DNA of 64,000 bases from the NCBI GenBank assembly GCA_914767715.1, contig OU612070.1, forward strand, positions 12,169,501-12,233,500. The letters are read 5' to 3'. The position numbers and the translations under genes were made by a program. The DNA is from Membranipora membranacea. Lineage: Eukaryota > Bryozoa > Gymnolaemata > Cheilostomatida > Membraniporidae. Each line of letters starts with the position of its first letter. Positions within the stretch are counted from its first letter, which is position 1. This document shows positions 26,641 to 43,673 of this stretch, piece after piece. The notes beneath the pieces were generated by a model, which made no database searches, was not told the DNA's origin, and worked only from the letters and a program-made list of their open reading frames with translations.

Positions 26641-26886
26641 TCACTTATCTTGTGGTATATCCGGCGGTTGTGTACAATGGTGTCGTGATGGCAATTCAAT
26701 TACATAAGTACATTGTAAGACATTTGGATTTTTGATTATTGTATAGCAGCCAAATGAAAGCTTTGCCCATCTCCTGTATACTAATATATAAGAGGACAAA
26801 GCAATTAATAGTAGGCCCACGCAGTAGGTTGCTCTCATTGAGAACTTAGTCATGCTTTGACAGCAAGTCTGTGGCTGGTGGCACAT
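26641..26886 (-). CDS. Possible first exon of a small membrane protein (weak)
   Basis: Frame of 81 codons on the minus strand. An internal Met (MTKFSMRATYC) precedes a hydrophobic run (VGLLLIALSSYILVY) followed by RR, which has the layout of a type II signal anchor. The frame could be an exon of an unrecognised gene or chance. No homologous domain, no clear partner exon, and no second copy in the window to test conservation. Confidence 0.15.
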   Translation of the reverse strand: MCHQPQTCCQSMTKFSMRATYCVGLLLIALSSYILVYRRWAKLSFGCYTIIKNPNVLQCTYVIELPSRHHCTQPPDIPQDK

Positions 26887-27799
26887 ACAAGTTTATGAAC
26901 CTTTGATCATGAACATTTTAATTTGAAGTGATACAATGTAACCCACTGGCTTGCAGGCTTGAAACTAATGTAACAGAAGTTACGCGACCAAACATATTTT
27001 GAAATGTCCCAAACACAAGAAAACTTCTTTGCTTCAGTACCCTAATATTGTTTATACCCCTGACCTTACATTGAGACTAAAACTTCTGTTGCTTTACATG
27101 AACACAAGACCTAAACTAATAGGTGATGGGTCAGCTACGTGGACTGCAAGGGGAACTCAAGACGCAACACCTTCATCAGTCCACCAAAGAGACAATGAAT
27201 AGTTGTTGGTTGGAAGGTGCATGAAAGCTTTTATGGCCATCATACTACAGATAATCATGTCTCATGACTGCTAAATGACAGCTTCAGGCTCAGTTGTGTG
27301 ACGAAGTGAAGCAGTCTTTGGGTGTTAAGGGCACTCATAAAGTATTGAGAGGAAGTTGAAACTTGGAGGTGTTGCGAGGGATTGTGAGGCTGAGGCCCTT
27401 CTTAGTCATTGATTTTCATGGCAGCCTTACCAAATAAAGAGCAGCTATGAAACATAATTTACCTGGGTTAAGTCAACGGGTTCTTTTGGACCAGTTCTAA
27501 CCTAAATCTGCATGATCATATGACCTAAGGCTTGCCATGTTCTGTGGAGCAATGTCTGTGGCCCACTTTTCTAGACGTCCCAACAGACCTGCTTTCAATG
27601 CAAGTAATCTCTTGTGGAAGCCTACTATAGAGGCTTTCATGCCTTTTGGCAGTTAACTCTAAGTTGTAATCATGTACCTTACAGAATTTGATCATTATTG
27701 TAGTGAAAACTATCCTGCTACCAGTCCTCTTGTGCGACCGTCTGGGCCACAGCTTCCAGTGATCGAGTACAAAGAGCTTTAATTTAACATTATATATAT

Positions 27800-28630
27800 A
27801 AACTCATATCCTGTTCTTAACTGGGCACTAAAAACCATCGCTGGGGATGTGTGTTGTCAGACATCCTGCAAATGCCGTACCGGATATGACATACAGCACT
27901 CAAGGCCTTGGTGCTGTAAGACATGTCCAACATACAGCACATACCACTCACGTCTCAGAACAAATGAGTGCTGGATTGGACTATGTACCTAAAATACGTC
28001 TTAGCACGCAATATGGGCTGCACCGGCAAACCCTCTACTACGATTTTTTCATGAAACTACTAGCTAGTGCCTGGACAGAACTGGACATTTTCTTTAATGA
28101 AGGAATATATAAAAAGCGCACATTACAAAAATTTTATCCTGTTCTGATGGGCACTAAAATCTGTCGCCGCCAATGTGTGTTGGTTTTTTAGAATTTATTT
28201 TAGAATTGGACTTCACCTGCAATGTGGCTAATGCGCAATTACAGGAACTGGACTTTTTCTGTACATTACAAAAATTTATGCAGTTCTGAATAGGAACTAA
28301 AAATTGTCGCTGGCGACGGGTTTTGAGAGACATGTTGTAGGACAGGTCTTACAGCTCTCAAGGCCTCTACAGCATTGTTCTCAAATACAATACAGCATTT
28401 TTATACTGCCGATATCGTTAAAAATCCATTGTTCTTGAGTGCTGTAAGACAAGCTGTACAACATGTCTTACAACACCGGTGTGTTGGATCAAACTAAGTA
28501 CCTAAACTATGTTGTACATTGCAACATGGGCTGCACCAACAAACCATCTTCTTTGATTTTTCTATGAAACTGGCTATTTCCCATTATACAGACTGAACTG
28601 AACTTTTTCTGTAATGTAATGAAAGTCCCA
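27800..28630. repeat. Mosaic of diverged repeat modules
   Basis: At least three copies of a word like TGTTCTnAnTGGGCACTAAAA followed by TCGC (near 27810, 28138 and 28281). There are two copies of a longer module running from GTGCTGTAAGACA through ATGGGCTGCACC to GAACTGGAC (about 27911-28110 and 28439-28600). The modules are interleaved, with about 10-20% mismatches. They look like overlapping remnants of one interspersed repeat family; no ORF of interest and no terminal repeats identified. Confidence 0.6.
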
Positions 28631-28721
28631 AACAAATGAGCTGAGTTTTATGTGGATTATTCAATAACAGAGTTTTCAGGTAACTTCAATCTAGTACTCA
28701 CAAACATACTAGGGGGCCTCT

Positions 28722-28733
28722 CCCCCCCCCCCC
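28722..28733. repeat. C12 homopolymer
   Basis: Run of 12 C in the BCS1L-NDUFAF7 spacer. No function evident. Confidence 0.7.
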
Positions 28734-29464
28734 ATTACCTCTGGGCCTGGCTTATAATGTTTGACAAACATGTTGTGAGATATTAGACATGACTTGTATT
28801 TATTACTAAAGTAATTAATTAATCAAATCAATCGAATTGATGATAAGGCTGTGAAAATTGCTTAAATGATGATATTATGGTATAAAATTCGTCAGTGGCA
28901 GACCTCTAAGGTTGCTGCTATTCATGAATCTAAAATGCCACCTCTGTTTCACGCGTCCCATGCACAAGGCCCAATGAGCCAATTGCATCAGACACAAGTT
29001 TTGGAAAAATTCAACCGGATAAGCAAACACACTTGATAAATGGATCGGCTGTGATAATACTTCGACCAATTATGTGATGTGTAACAGCTAATTAACCAAT
29101 GGTGGCACACATGGCATAATACCATATATATAGCTAGCCCAGTAGCATCATTTCTTCCTAAAAATAGAAGAAAAAAAAGGAAGATTATTATTAGAAAATA
29201 GTATATTAGGTAATGGTACGAAGTTACTAAATTTGTAACTATGAGGATCAGGGGTTGTAACAAATTTAAGCATTGTGATACGTAAATGAACGCAATATCA
29301 AGGTGGTTCAACTTAGCCCAATGCTAAGGTTTATATCAGTATGCAATAAGGTTAAGATGTAAATAATATTTACCAGAGAGATAGATAGATGCCAAGTTTG
29401 TCAGTCAGTATTTCCAGGTGAGAGAATGATTGGAATGGATACCAATGGTCTATGTTTAGTGTGT

Positions 29465-29645
29465 AACCTTGTTAGGTCAGATAGATTGAGCTGGTGAAAA
29501 GTATAATGGCCTGTAAACCATCTGTATGAGCTCGATATAAGTACCATGAGAAGCAAGTAGGCCTAAGTAACCTTGTTAAGGTCAGTTAAGTGAGCAAGTT
29601 AGTAGTAATGGCTTGTTAACCATCTGTATGTTTGCTCGATATATG
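29465..29645. repeat. Imperfect tandem duplication, period about 104 bp
   Basis: 29465-29541 and 29569-29645 share AACCTTGTTA(A)GGTCAG, then GTAATGGC and ACCATCTGTATG, then CTCGATATA. The copies are diverged. It lies upstream of NDUFAF7, outside the inverted arms. Confidence 0.65.
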
Positions 29646-31223
29646 ATTGTTGTGGAAAACCACATCCACTAGTAGGCCTAATGGGTTTTCCGGCCAAGAA
29701 TGCCAGTCAGGGTTTTCCGACTATATGTCAGAGACAGCCCGGAATGCGCCAGTTCCCAGTGTTATGCCAATGTTTGCAAGCCATCTTTTCCAAGTTTTAA
29801 ATTAAATATTGCGCTATTGTACTGGCTGGATGAGATAATTACTGGACTAAATACAGTTGAGAATAACAGTCATTAATTATGATGAGGATCATCAATGCAG
29901 AAAGCCTTAGTTGGGTGTAATCCCAGCGGGCAATTAGTTGTCTAATCTGAGTTGGAAAGAGGTTATCAGATGAGGCTGAACACTGTTGTCAATTGTATGC
30001 CATATGGACCGGTGGAAGATGTTGCCAAAAAGGGATTTTTAGCAACCTCTTCAAGAAGTTTAAAATAGGTTTTATATCCTTCTCAGGGAAGGATATTACA
30101 GGGATATTGTTCACTGTCGCTATCCAACATTAAATTTATTCATTTCCTTATATATATTTATTTATTATGTTACTCATAGGCCTTTAGGGGTACTGGCTGG
30201 GCCTGCTGTAGAAGGCTCCCGCCTTGCTTAGAGCATTTAGCCTAAGGGTATAAAGCCTAGCTTGATTCAATGAGACTCAGCTGGAATCAATGATTCATGT
30301 TACATGTATGTATCATTTCATCACCACTTTTTGTGTTGAGTGTTAAGTGGTGCCAGAAGCAGTTGATTCAATCAATGCCCACATATTTGCCTATTGTAAA
30401 TTTCTTGGATGTGATACTGGTTCACAGGAATTAAATAGGGATGCTGATTTCTTATTTGGTTGTTTGGTGTCTAGGAGTAGAGAATTTTCGAAAAAAAATC
30501 AATTCGCTAGGGGAGATAAATGCTACTTTTGTCTGCGAATTACATGAACCTCGCATTGACAACCATTTTTGCACTTGCCTTCTGTGCCTTGACTTCTGTG
30601 TACCATTGAAAACGGTGAGGAATAAACTGTTCTCATGCTGGAGTCATACTAATAGATGGTAAATACATTACAATTTAAGTCTTGGCTAATCTTTGTCAGT
30701 CCAGAGAAGTTATTTCTGCAACCGCCAACGGCAAGAAATTAAAGTATAAAACAGAAGCATCTTAAACGGAACGTCCGGCTCCTTGGAGGTTGCCTGTAGC
30801 ATGTGAGTGTTTGTGTTGGTTTGTGTGTGTAGGGAGCTAGTAAACTCAAGACCTCACTTACTTAGATTACAGAAAGGTGTACGCTGAACATTGTATTTTC
30901 CATAGGCTACTTTTCCATAGGCTACTTCTCCAAGTACAAGGGCAGAAACATGATTAGTAGGCCTATCTGACACAGAATTATAGAATACATTATGAGAATG
31001 GATTTCATTGCAACAAAACTGTTCCATGAATAAATAAATATTCCAGCTTGATGGTACCGTGCCAACCTGTAGTATCAGAATCGGCCAACAGCAGAGTGAT
31101 GTAGCCATGGCCCCAGGCTTATCACCACTAAGTTATTAAAAGTTTAGGGTGTGCTGCAAAACTGGTGCGGACTGCCATTGTGACAAATCTATCAGTCATC
31201 TATCTCTGATTACAGATCATAAA

Positions 31224-36177
<4,954 letters not shown>

Positions 36178-37439
36178 ACATAACTTGATGTTTTTCTCCT
36201 ATTTAAATTTTTAATGCGCCATATACCGGGATTTTTACATGACATTAAAATTCTTCACTGGTGATAACGTTCTGCAAGCGTCTTTGTTTATTTTCTTGCT
36301 GCCAGCCAGTTCAAGATACATTTGCTCAATTTTCCGAGACATTAGTATAATATGGGCACCCAATTATCTTTTGACCAAGTAACAAACTTGAAGAAATTAA
36401 TAGTATGCCAGTGAATTTCAGTGAGGTATCCTTCAGAAGGGGTCTGGGAAAACTTACTGATATTATTGTTTTTTGGTTAATATTGTGGCTTTTATGCAAA
36501 TACTTTGGTGGAAGGATTTTCACATTTGATATATAATAAATTTGTATCTTAGAATTAGATGAATATATACCATTCACCATATCTGTTGTAAAATAAAATT
36601 GTGTAAAATGAAATTGCACACTACTCATGATCGCGGCCCAATAGCACGCTTTTTACATAGTATCTCTTTTTAATATAATTTGTTTTTGTAGTGGATTATG
36701 CGTAATTGGAGTATTAAATCCTAATAGATCTTGACCATTTCTGACAAATTTATATTTTATCAGGAATTAATGTGCAATTATACCCAAAATTGAATGGAAT
36801 CTAAATCAATGTCCACTACATAGACCCCATAAGGATTGCAAGTCATAGATATATTTGTACTTTTAAGTGATCGTTGAACACCATTTTGGTTCAAATCGGT
36901 GATTGACCTGGTAATATTTTGTCATAAACCAGCTACAAACAACCAACCTTTTGTCCATCAAAGGTTATGATTATGGAATTATTGATAATTTTTTAACATA
37001 AAATTTTGATAAATAGCAAAATTTTGGCTGCTCCCTATGTCAAGTCAAGCATTTTAATTAAATATTGACTTATTTCTTGGCTTACCTCTATTACTATGAA
37101 ATGTGTTGGTAGTTAACCAACTCTAGGATACGTCAGCGAAAACCTAAAAGCAGAAAGCCGGCAGTCTACTAGGCAAAGCTTATATAGCTGATGAAAAGTT
37201 AAAAGTGTTCGCAGAAAGAACCCTTTTGGCATTCACGGCCTAGAAGTAGCTATCAAACATTTACTCTCCTTCTTTACTTTATATAGACTCACCTAGCCAA
37301 AATGTAGTGATAGCAAACATTGTATTGCCTCCAACTTCAGACTAGCTTATTTTTCACTTCTCTAGGGTACCTGAAATTACTGCTATCTATTTTGAGTATT
37401 TTTATAGGGTGCTTTTGGGAATATGTCTTTATGTTTTAG
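36178..37439 (+). other. NDUFAF7 3' flank and left edge of the duplicated unit
   Basis: After the NDUFAF7 stop there is unique AT-rich DNA to about 36630-36690. From about 36690 the sequence aligns with BCS1L intron 5 of the left arm (about 22215 downward, opposite strand) and with 62110 onward. The unit edge therefore falls inside this interval, without any BCS1L exon 5. Confidence 0.7.
36535..36540 (+). promoter_or_regulatory. Candidate poly(A) signal for NDUFAF7
   Basis: AATAAA about 360 bases after the NDUFAF7 stop codon. AT-rich DNA makes chance matches likely. Confidence 0.3.
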
Positions 37440-39660
37440 GTGAATTAGATATCAATATTAAGCCTCGGAGACAGAGGTATAAGTGATGATAGGCTGAATT
37501 ACCTGTTAGCACATGCCGAGCATCAAAGTATCATACTACTGGAGGATCCATATAGACGCTGCCTTTGTTGGCAGAGACCCATCAAGTGAGAGTAAGTACA
37601 ATAAACAGTAAGTACAATCTTCAGCATTAACAACGAACAATAAGTTTAATCCTCAGCAAGTACAAGATACAGTAAGAACAACATACTGTAAGTGCAATAT
37701 ACAAAATCCAAAAATGGAATCAAGGGATAAAAACCAAATCGATCCACTGAAAAGGAATGTTTTGTTAATGCAAATTTAAATTTATGCATTTAAATTCTAC
37801 TAACCAGTATTGTTGATTGTTTTTTTAACGTTTTTTGCAATCATCAAAAACAGGAAGTTGCTCAGATTGCTCAGAGTATGTCCCGTCAATGAAATAATAT
37901 ATCATTAAATCAGTTACGGTGTCAGTATATAGACTGAGGTTTATCTATTGCGAAAGTGTGTCTGTTGGCTTACCACAGCCGCAAGACTTCAGATGTTTTT
38001 AATTTAATCGGATAATTGGATTATCAAGTGGTCGGAGAGAGGTAATTATTATTGTGTTATAAATATTTGTGTATTGTGGATTACCTATTTATATCTAATC
38101 TACTTCCGCACAACTAGAGTAAAAGATTTTCTTGTTTAAATATTGTTAAATGTTTTCATTTTACATTGGATTATAATCTGGAGTTTAAAAATGGGGGATT
38201 GAATGGTGATTAATCGAACTAAGATTGCGAAAGTGGGGAGCTTATTGATCTGCAGCCAAATGATAGTAAATCCTTGATTTTACTTTTTTGTTCATGTTTT
38301 AGATCCAAGAAAGTATAAAGGAATGGGTGCGCTCACTGTCAGTTACTTCTTTGGATGGTGTGACTTCATCAGAGGCGAGAATTCTATTCATGACCACAAA
38401 CCATATAGACAGGTCAAAAATGATAAAATGCATGCAATATTGTGAGAAATTAATAGAATGTTTTATGTAGGAAGTACTTCATGTTTTTCTGAGAAATGCA
38501 AACAATCAATCACCTGATTGGTCGTTTATATGCCATAACAACTTATTTGAACTGAGAAGCGTAAAAAATCAAGAGAATACATATATTGCCTTGTTTCGTC
38601 ACACCCATTTAAAATATTTGTGACAAGCTATCTTTTGATGCAACAATTTCCGGATAGGGAATGTTTTATTTTGGCGCTTTGCGGTATCTCAATGTGATGT
38701 AATACATATGAGATAATACCACACACAATACAGTACTTGCCATCAAACTGGCTTTAATGTGACCCACAGTCATACATTGCCATTCATGAAAATTATGGCT
38801 CTATAAATCCCTTTCATCATGTCATTATGTCATTATTTGTTCAAATTGTGGTGTTTTTTTCTTTCAAGGGTTATGTCTACTTATGTTTGAATAATATCAG
38901 TGTAGTTAATACAGTATGAAAGCTATAAATTCGGAGCACTAAACACAAGAAAAGGAAGTGGCATCACTTTATCACTGCCTTTGATGGATGTGAGGTAATG
39001 GTTTTGGGTAAAATTAATTGAATAATAGTCTTTTGGCAACCAGTTTAAGAGAGCCTTCAACAATAAGAATTTATCGATGTCTTAAAGTATGTCTACGTCT
39101 GTGTGAACTCAGTTTTATCGAGTTTTTCCTCCGATACACCAATCAACTGTCCGAAGTTTGTTGCTGTCCCTAGACAGACTAGTAATATGCTGTACAAGCT
39201 TTGAAGTGCTACTGTAACGGTGATGAAAGCAGTAGTGAGCATATCTAGCATTGACAATTTTCTATGGGAAAAAAGGGAAAGGAGGCCTTGAGCCCGAAAT
39301 AGTTTGTACTCGTTTCAGTGTATAAACTTCAAAAAGTTTTTTTGTTTTTCAGAATATCATTTTTGTAATGTCTCCTTGACATTCTTAGTTTATAAACTTT
39401 TAAACCAACTTTTTTTAATATAATGTCAGGTTGGATCCTGCTCTAATAAGACCTGGCCGAGTTGATTATATAAAGGAGATCAGTCACTGTTCCCATTGGC
39501 AGCTACAGAGAATGTTCAGTAGGTTTTACCCGGAAGCTGAAGCAGATCAGGTGACTTGGTTTGCTGTCAAGATATCAAAGCTTCCTCATCCTGTGTCTCT
39601 TGCTATATGTTACAAGGTCACTTCTTGTGCCATAAGGTTAGTCTGAATCCGAGCAAGTAG
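37440..39660 (+). pseudogene. BCS1L 3'-half pseudogene (right arm)
   Basis: Copies of BCS1L exons 6, 7 and 8 at 37440-37591, 38303-38412 and 39430-39660, with no exons 1-5. Each carries a frame-breaking change against the intact gene. Exon 6 lacks 8 bases near its start and gains 4 bases (CCAT) inside Walker B. Exon 7 lacks 8 bases around the GLLNA codons. Exon 8 gains 2 bases near its end. Exon 8 differs from the intact copy at about 10% of sites. With no promoter, no Walker A and three broken exons it cannot make a BCS1L protein; it looks like a passenger of the LGR duplication. Confidence 0.92.
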
Positions 39661-39789
39661 TCTAGGCAAGGAGTTGTAACTTCCAACTCTCTGATCTGAT
39701 GTGGTCAGTAAGATTGTTACACAACTGGTTGACACAACTGGTTGGGTACTTGCAGATGTTGTACCACTCCTGAGATTGAGTTTGTTCCG

Positions 39790-40925
39790 GTAGTCTGAGC
39801 TTTCAGACTGGCCTGCATCAAAGAAGGCTAAACATTTCAGCTTTTGTATTGAGGGGAGTGCTCTGTGCAGTAGTCTCTATTAGATCGGCTGAGACATAAT
39901 GGTCATGAGTGACTCTGCCGCCAGTCTGCGCTGAGTGATAGGGTCTTATCAGAGGTTTTGTTCCCAAATCATTCGCTCTCTGATGACTGTAAGAACTCAT
40001 CTCAGTGCAAGATTTGGGGATGGATGACCTACTTGGCAGATCAAAGAATGAGTTGTTAGCGTCCCCAAGTGTTGAGTGGGTAGGTAACCACCAAATCTGG
40101 AGCTGAGATTTTGAAATGCCAGCCATTCCAAGAATAAAACAGATGTTTTAATTAAGGGTTTTGTACCAATCCATTAATGCCGTGACACTAAATGGAATCA
40201 GCCTTTCAGACTCCTTTTAAAAATTCATGGTATTCACCTATTTGAGATCCGAGTCGATACCATACAGTTATCACTTTAATATATAGAAAAGACCTTCATT
40301 TTACACATCCAACAAATGATGAATTGGTTTTAGGTGCTTTGTTGGTGATGAAAACCATTTGTCTGCCTTAATGAGAGGTATGCACCAGGACATAACATGT
40401 AGCGAAATCAAGTATGTGATGTAAAAGTAATAAAATTCATGGAATTTTCTTAGTCAAAAAATGATAGTCTATTTTATGCTCTTCAGATTCAACAACAACA
40501 TACGAAAGAGCTTTTCATGGTAGTTGGAATGATTTTGATTTTCCTTGGGTCTTTGCAAGGTTGTCTTAACGATACTATCAAAACTAGACATGTAGACTCA
40601 AGCAGGCCCGTAAACGATTGATGTTAATACTATTTCTATTCTTCTATTTTCGGCAGATTGTGCTGTATATAGATAGGACCTGATTCCCAACATTTCCAAT
40701 GTATAATTTCAAAGACTTTCGACATCACTTTTTTCCAGCTATAAGACAGTCTTCTGACAGCTCTTGAGTCTTTCTGATAATCCTACATGATGTAGAGTGC
40801 AGATAAACTGTGCTCTATATCTTATAGCTTAGCTGCTTTCTTTATGAAATGCTATGAAATGTGTACCGTAAATGGAGACCTTGTTTTGACATTAGGCTAT
40901 ACGCCCCCCCCCCCCATTTATTGGA
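39790..40925. other. Right-arm-specific insertion of about 1.1 kb, unknown origin
   Basis: The left arm runs continuously from CTGAGATTGA to TGTCAGATTGTACC, whereas here those words are separated by about 1.1 kb. A 102-codon frame on the minus strand (40126-39818, starting MAGISKSQLQIWWLPTHSTL) shows no family I recognise. The insert ends beside a C12 run (40904-40915). No terminal repeats or target duplication seen; edges approximate. Confidence 0.5.
40904..40915. repeat. C12 homopolymer
   Basis: Run of 12 C near the right edge of the right-arm-specific insertion. Absent from the left arm. Confidence 0.7.
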
Positions 40926-43479
40926 GGGAATGTCAGATTGTACCATCAATATAACACCGCAATATCAGACCTTAGACTTAGACCATTTTAACAATAGGGT
41001 GGGTGACCGCACCCCCGTACTACTCAATGTTCACTCTTGTAATTCCAGACTAACATATCCCTTCATGATGTCTCATCAGGCTCTCAGTATTCAAATCAAA
41101 AAAATGAAAAAATCTAGTTTTTTATCACATCAGCAGACTTGAGAAGAGAACTTTTAATGAAAATATTTTAATTCGCCCATAATTTAGAGTTTTATGAGGA
41201 ATCAATCTGAGCTGACAAGACAAAGTGGATGTAGATTTGTTATAGGATACTGATAAAATCTAGTAAGACAGTTTGTGTGAGGTTTTATGGGTATAAATAT
41301 GGAGTTGTTCAGTATTAAATTGGTGATAATCTTTATGTTTTTTTTGACAGCAACAGGAACTTTTAAAAGTTGAGAGGACTTTGCACCTGAATTTGACCAT
41401 TAGTGGCGGCGTTGATTAGTAAACTCTTGTTTTTGCCTATAAACACAGTCTGTGCAAAGAGTTTTTTGGTAATTAGCTCAGTTTCAGAGGGTATTTTAGG
41501 TTCTAGATTAAAAGTTCATCTTCAAAAAACAAGAGGTGAGATGTAGATCTATCCATTTATATATAGTTGGGGAATCTCAAGACGGAAACCCAAGCGTAAC
41601 CAGAATGAAACGCCTTTTCTAACTTGGTTACATTCCAAGGTTTGTTATTATTGGCACTCAAACTGTCAAACTGGCAAGAGACCAGATACAAACCTACACA
41701 CATATATATAAAGTGTATTAATGGGATTCAATGGTATCTAGAATATTTGTATATCAGAACATAAAGAATCTATGACATTTTCATGATGATCAAAATGCCT
41801 CTCTAGTCACGATAATGTTCACAAACTGAATTTGATGGCAATCCAGCCCATAACATACGACATTCGCATACCTCTTGATTTTATTGATTTTATTCTAGAG
41901 TTGGCATTCAAGTTTGAATAAATATATTCTTACAATAATTGTTTTTGCGCTTGATATTATATATTTTGTTTTTACAGAATGATTCCAGCCTTGCGATTGA
42001 GAGTATAAAACAAATGGCTGCTGCCACTCCGAGCTGACGACGTTGAGCAACACACAAAGTATAGATTGTTGGTGCTAGTGTCCGCAGCCGTGAGTACCAC
42101 ACACTCGACATGGCGGATTTAAATAAATCTTCTCAACCATCACAACTTCAATATTATGCCGATGATAACGCGGACAATGTTTTCTAATTGTGCTGCGGGC
42201 TATGACTGTCCTTATGACTTAACGATGACGGGATTGAGATATGATGCTACGAGCGCAAACTCAAAAACAGGCATAGTTGATCCACTGACAATGATTTAAT
42301 TCGAGAAGCAACTTTGCTATATTTTGGTCTGTAATACCTTACAGCATTGATTTTCACCACAACATTGGCTAAGTCACACTTTTTTAAGGTTTTTAAAGTC
42401 ATTTCTAGGTACATTTGTGGTGTGTTAGCAACCCTTAAAACCAATCTCATAAACTCTTTGATGGTGATTTCTCACACCACAGTGGGCTACAGTATGGAAT
42501 TATTCATACTAAAGTGTAAATTGCGTGATTTAAGATAATTCATTGAAATGATTGGGAGGTGAGTCACTGGCTTTTGTTATGAGGGATATACTAAAAGTCT
42601 TGTAACCCTTGTCACCTCAGCCCGTTATGGTGTTATAATTGACCTCAGTTCCTGTTGTGTTAGAACAGAGACCACAGTCACTGGCTACAGTAAAGAGGTA
42701 ATTGTGGGGAGTTTATGTCTGAGATTAGGTTTTTGGGAGTTTTTAACTCAATTTTAAATCTAGTACCATTATATTGATTGCGCCTGTCATCAGAATAGGA
42801 AAATGATCACCTGTGGTGCAATGCTGTTAACAGCTGGTTTTAGGACTCCAATAAGGCTTTGGATTGTGTTGACAGTAACTCTTGCAATGAGTTTTTGTAC
42901 TAGGTAACTCACATCTATGCTTGTCTTTTCCAACACCTAAAGCATTAATAGTGTAATAAAATCTAAATTTCACAATTTGTTGCGAATTAAAATATCCAAG
43001 ACGACACAAAAGCGATGTGATATCATTTCCAAACAATCTAACAAAGCTGTATACATCCCGCTAGCCGACAGTGTTTGGTGCAGCGTGAATAATTGATAGG
43101 CAAGTTACCTAATATATGTTTACAAGCTCTGCGATTGTCAAACACATATTTGAGGAAGATAAATTCACTCTCTATAATATAATATCATAATACATCAAGT
43201 CTACGCAGTCAGTATATTTTACCGCTGGCTGTGAAGTCTAAAGATTGAATGATACACAGAACATAAATTATCACAACAGATTAAGGGGACAGTAATGTGT
43301 ATCATAATAATTCCTCTATGAAGAAGAGCAATCACAGCTTCATATTGATTTCTCATGTCAAGATAATAGGCTGTAGGTTTTTTTCCTCTTCGGCTCACCA
43401 GTTTGGCTAGACAAAGATCATGACATACCTCTAGAAGATCGCTTCCTGATCAGCCTCGGTAATCAGTTTAAACACGACA

Positions 43480-43673
43480 ATGGCGCAGAAAAGCACATTT
43501 CTACTCTATCTAGCCATCTTACTTTCATTGGGCAGCATCATCGTTAAAGGATTCGGGTACAAGTGCGGAGAATGTCTCTGCGAATCTACTGCTGGCTATG
43601 GGATTACTGCTCATTGTCTCAGGGCTGAGATAACTTCTGTGCCAAGGAATCTCCCTGCAAACCTGAAAACCCT
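43480..43673 (+). other. LGR copy B exon 1: signal peptide and cap
   Basis: Starts [20 protein letters not shown], a typical signal peptide, then [10 protein letters not shown], the Cys-rich N-cap of the LRR domain. About a quarter of residues differ from copy A, the most diverged exon of the pair. Confidence 0.85.

Larger units (their letters stand above)
26015..31223. other. Intergenic spacer between BCS1L and NDUFAF7
   Basis: About 5.2 kb separating two divergent genes; it should contain both promoters. It is outside the duplicated unit and single-copy in this window. It holds a mosaic repeat (about 27800-28630), a C12 run and a 104-bp-period duplication (29465-29645). No convincing gene; one short membrane-protein-like frame at 26641-26886 is listed separately. 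Confidence 0.6.
39661..43479. other. Intergenic between BCS1L pseudogene and LGR copy B
   Basis: Mostly alignable with 16152-19085 on the other arm, apart from an insertion at about 39790-40925. The last 200 bases before the LGR ATG are well conserved between arms and probably include the 5' UTR and promoter. No independent gene recognised. Confidence 0.6.

Noticed and set aside
27847-28191. 114-codon frame in the BCS1L-NDUFAF7 spacer
   Set aside because: It lies inside the mosaic repeat and its sister modules do not keep the frame; no recognisable domain.
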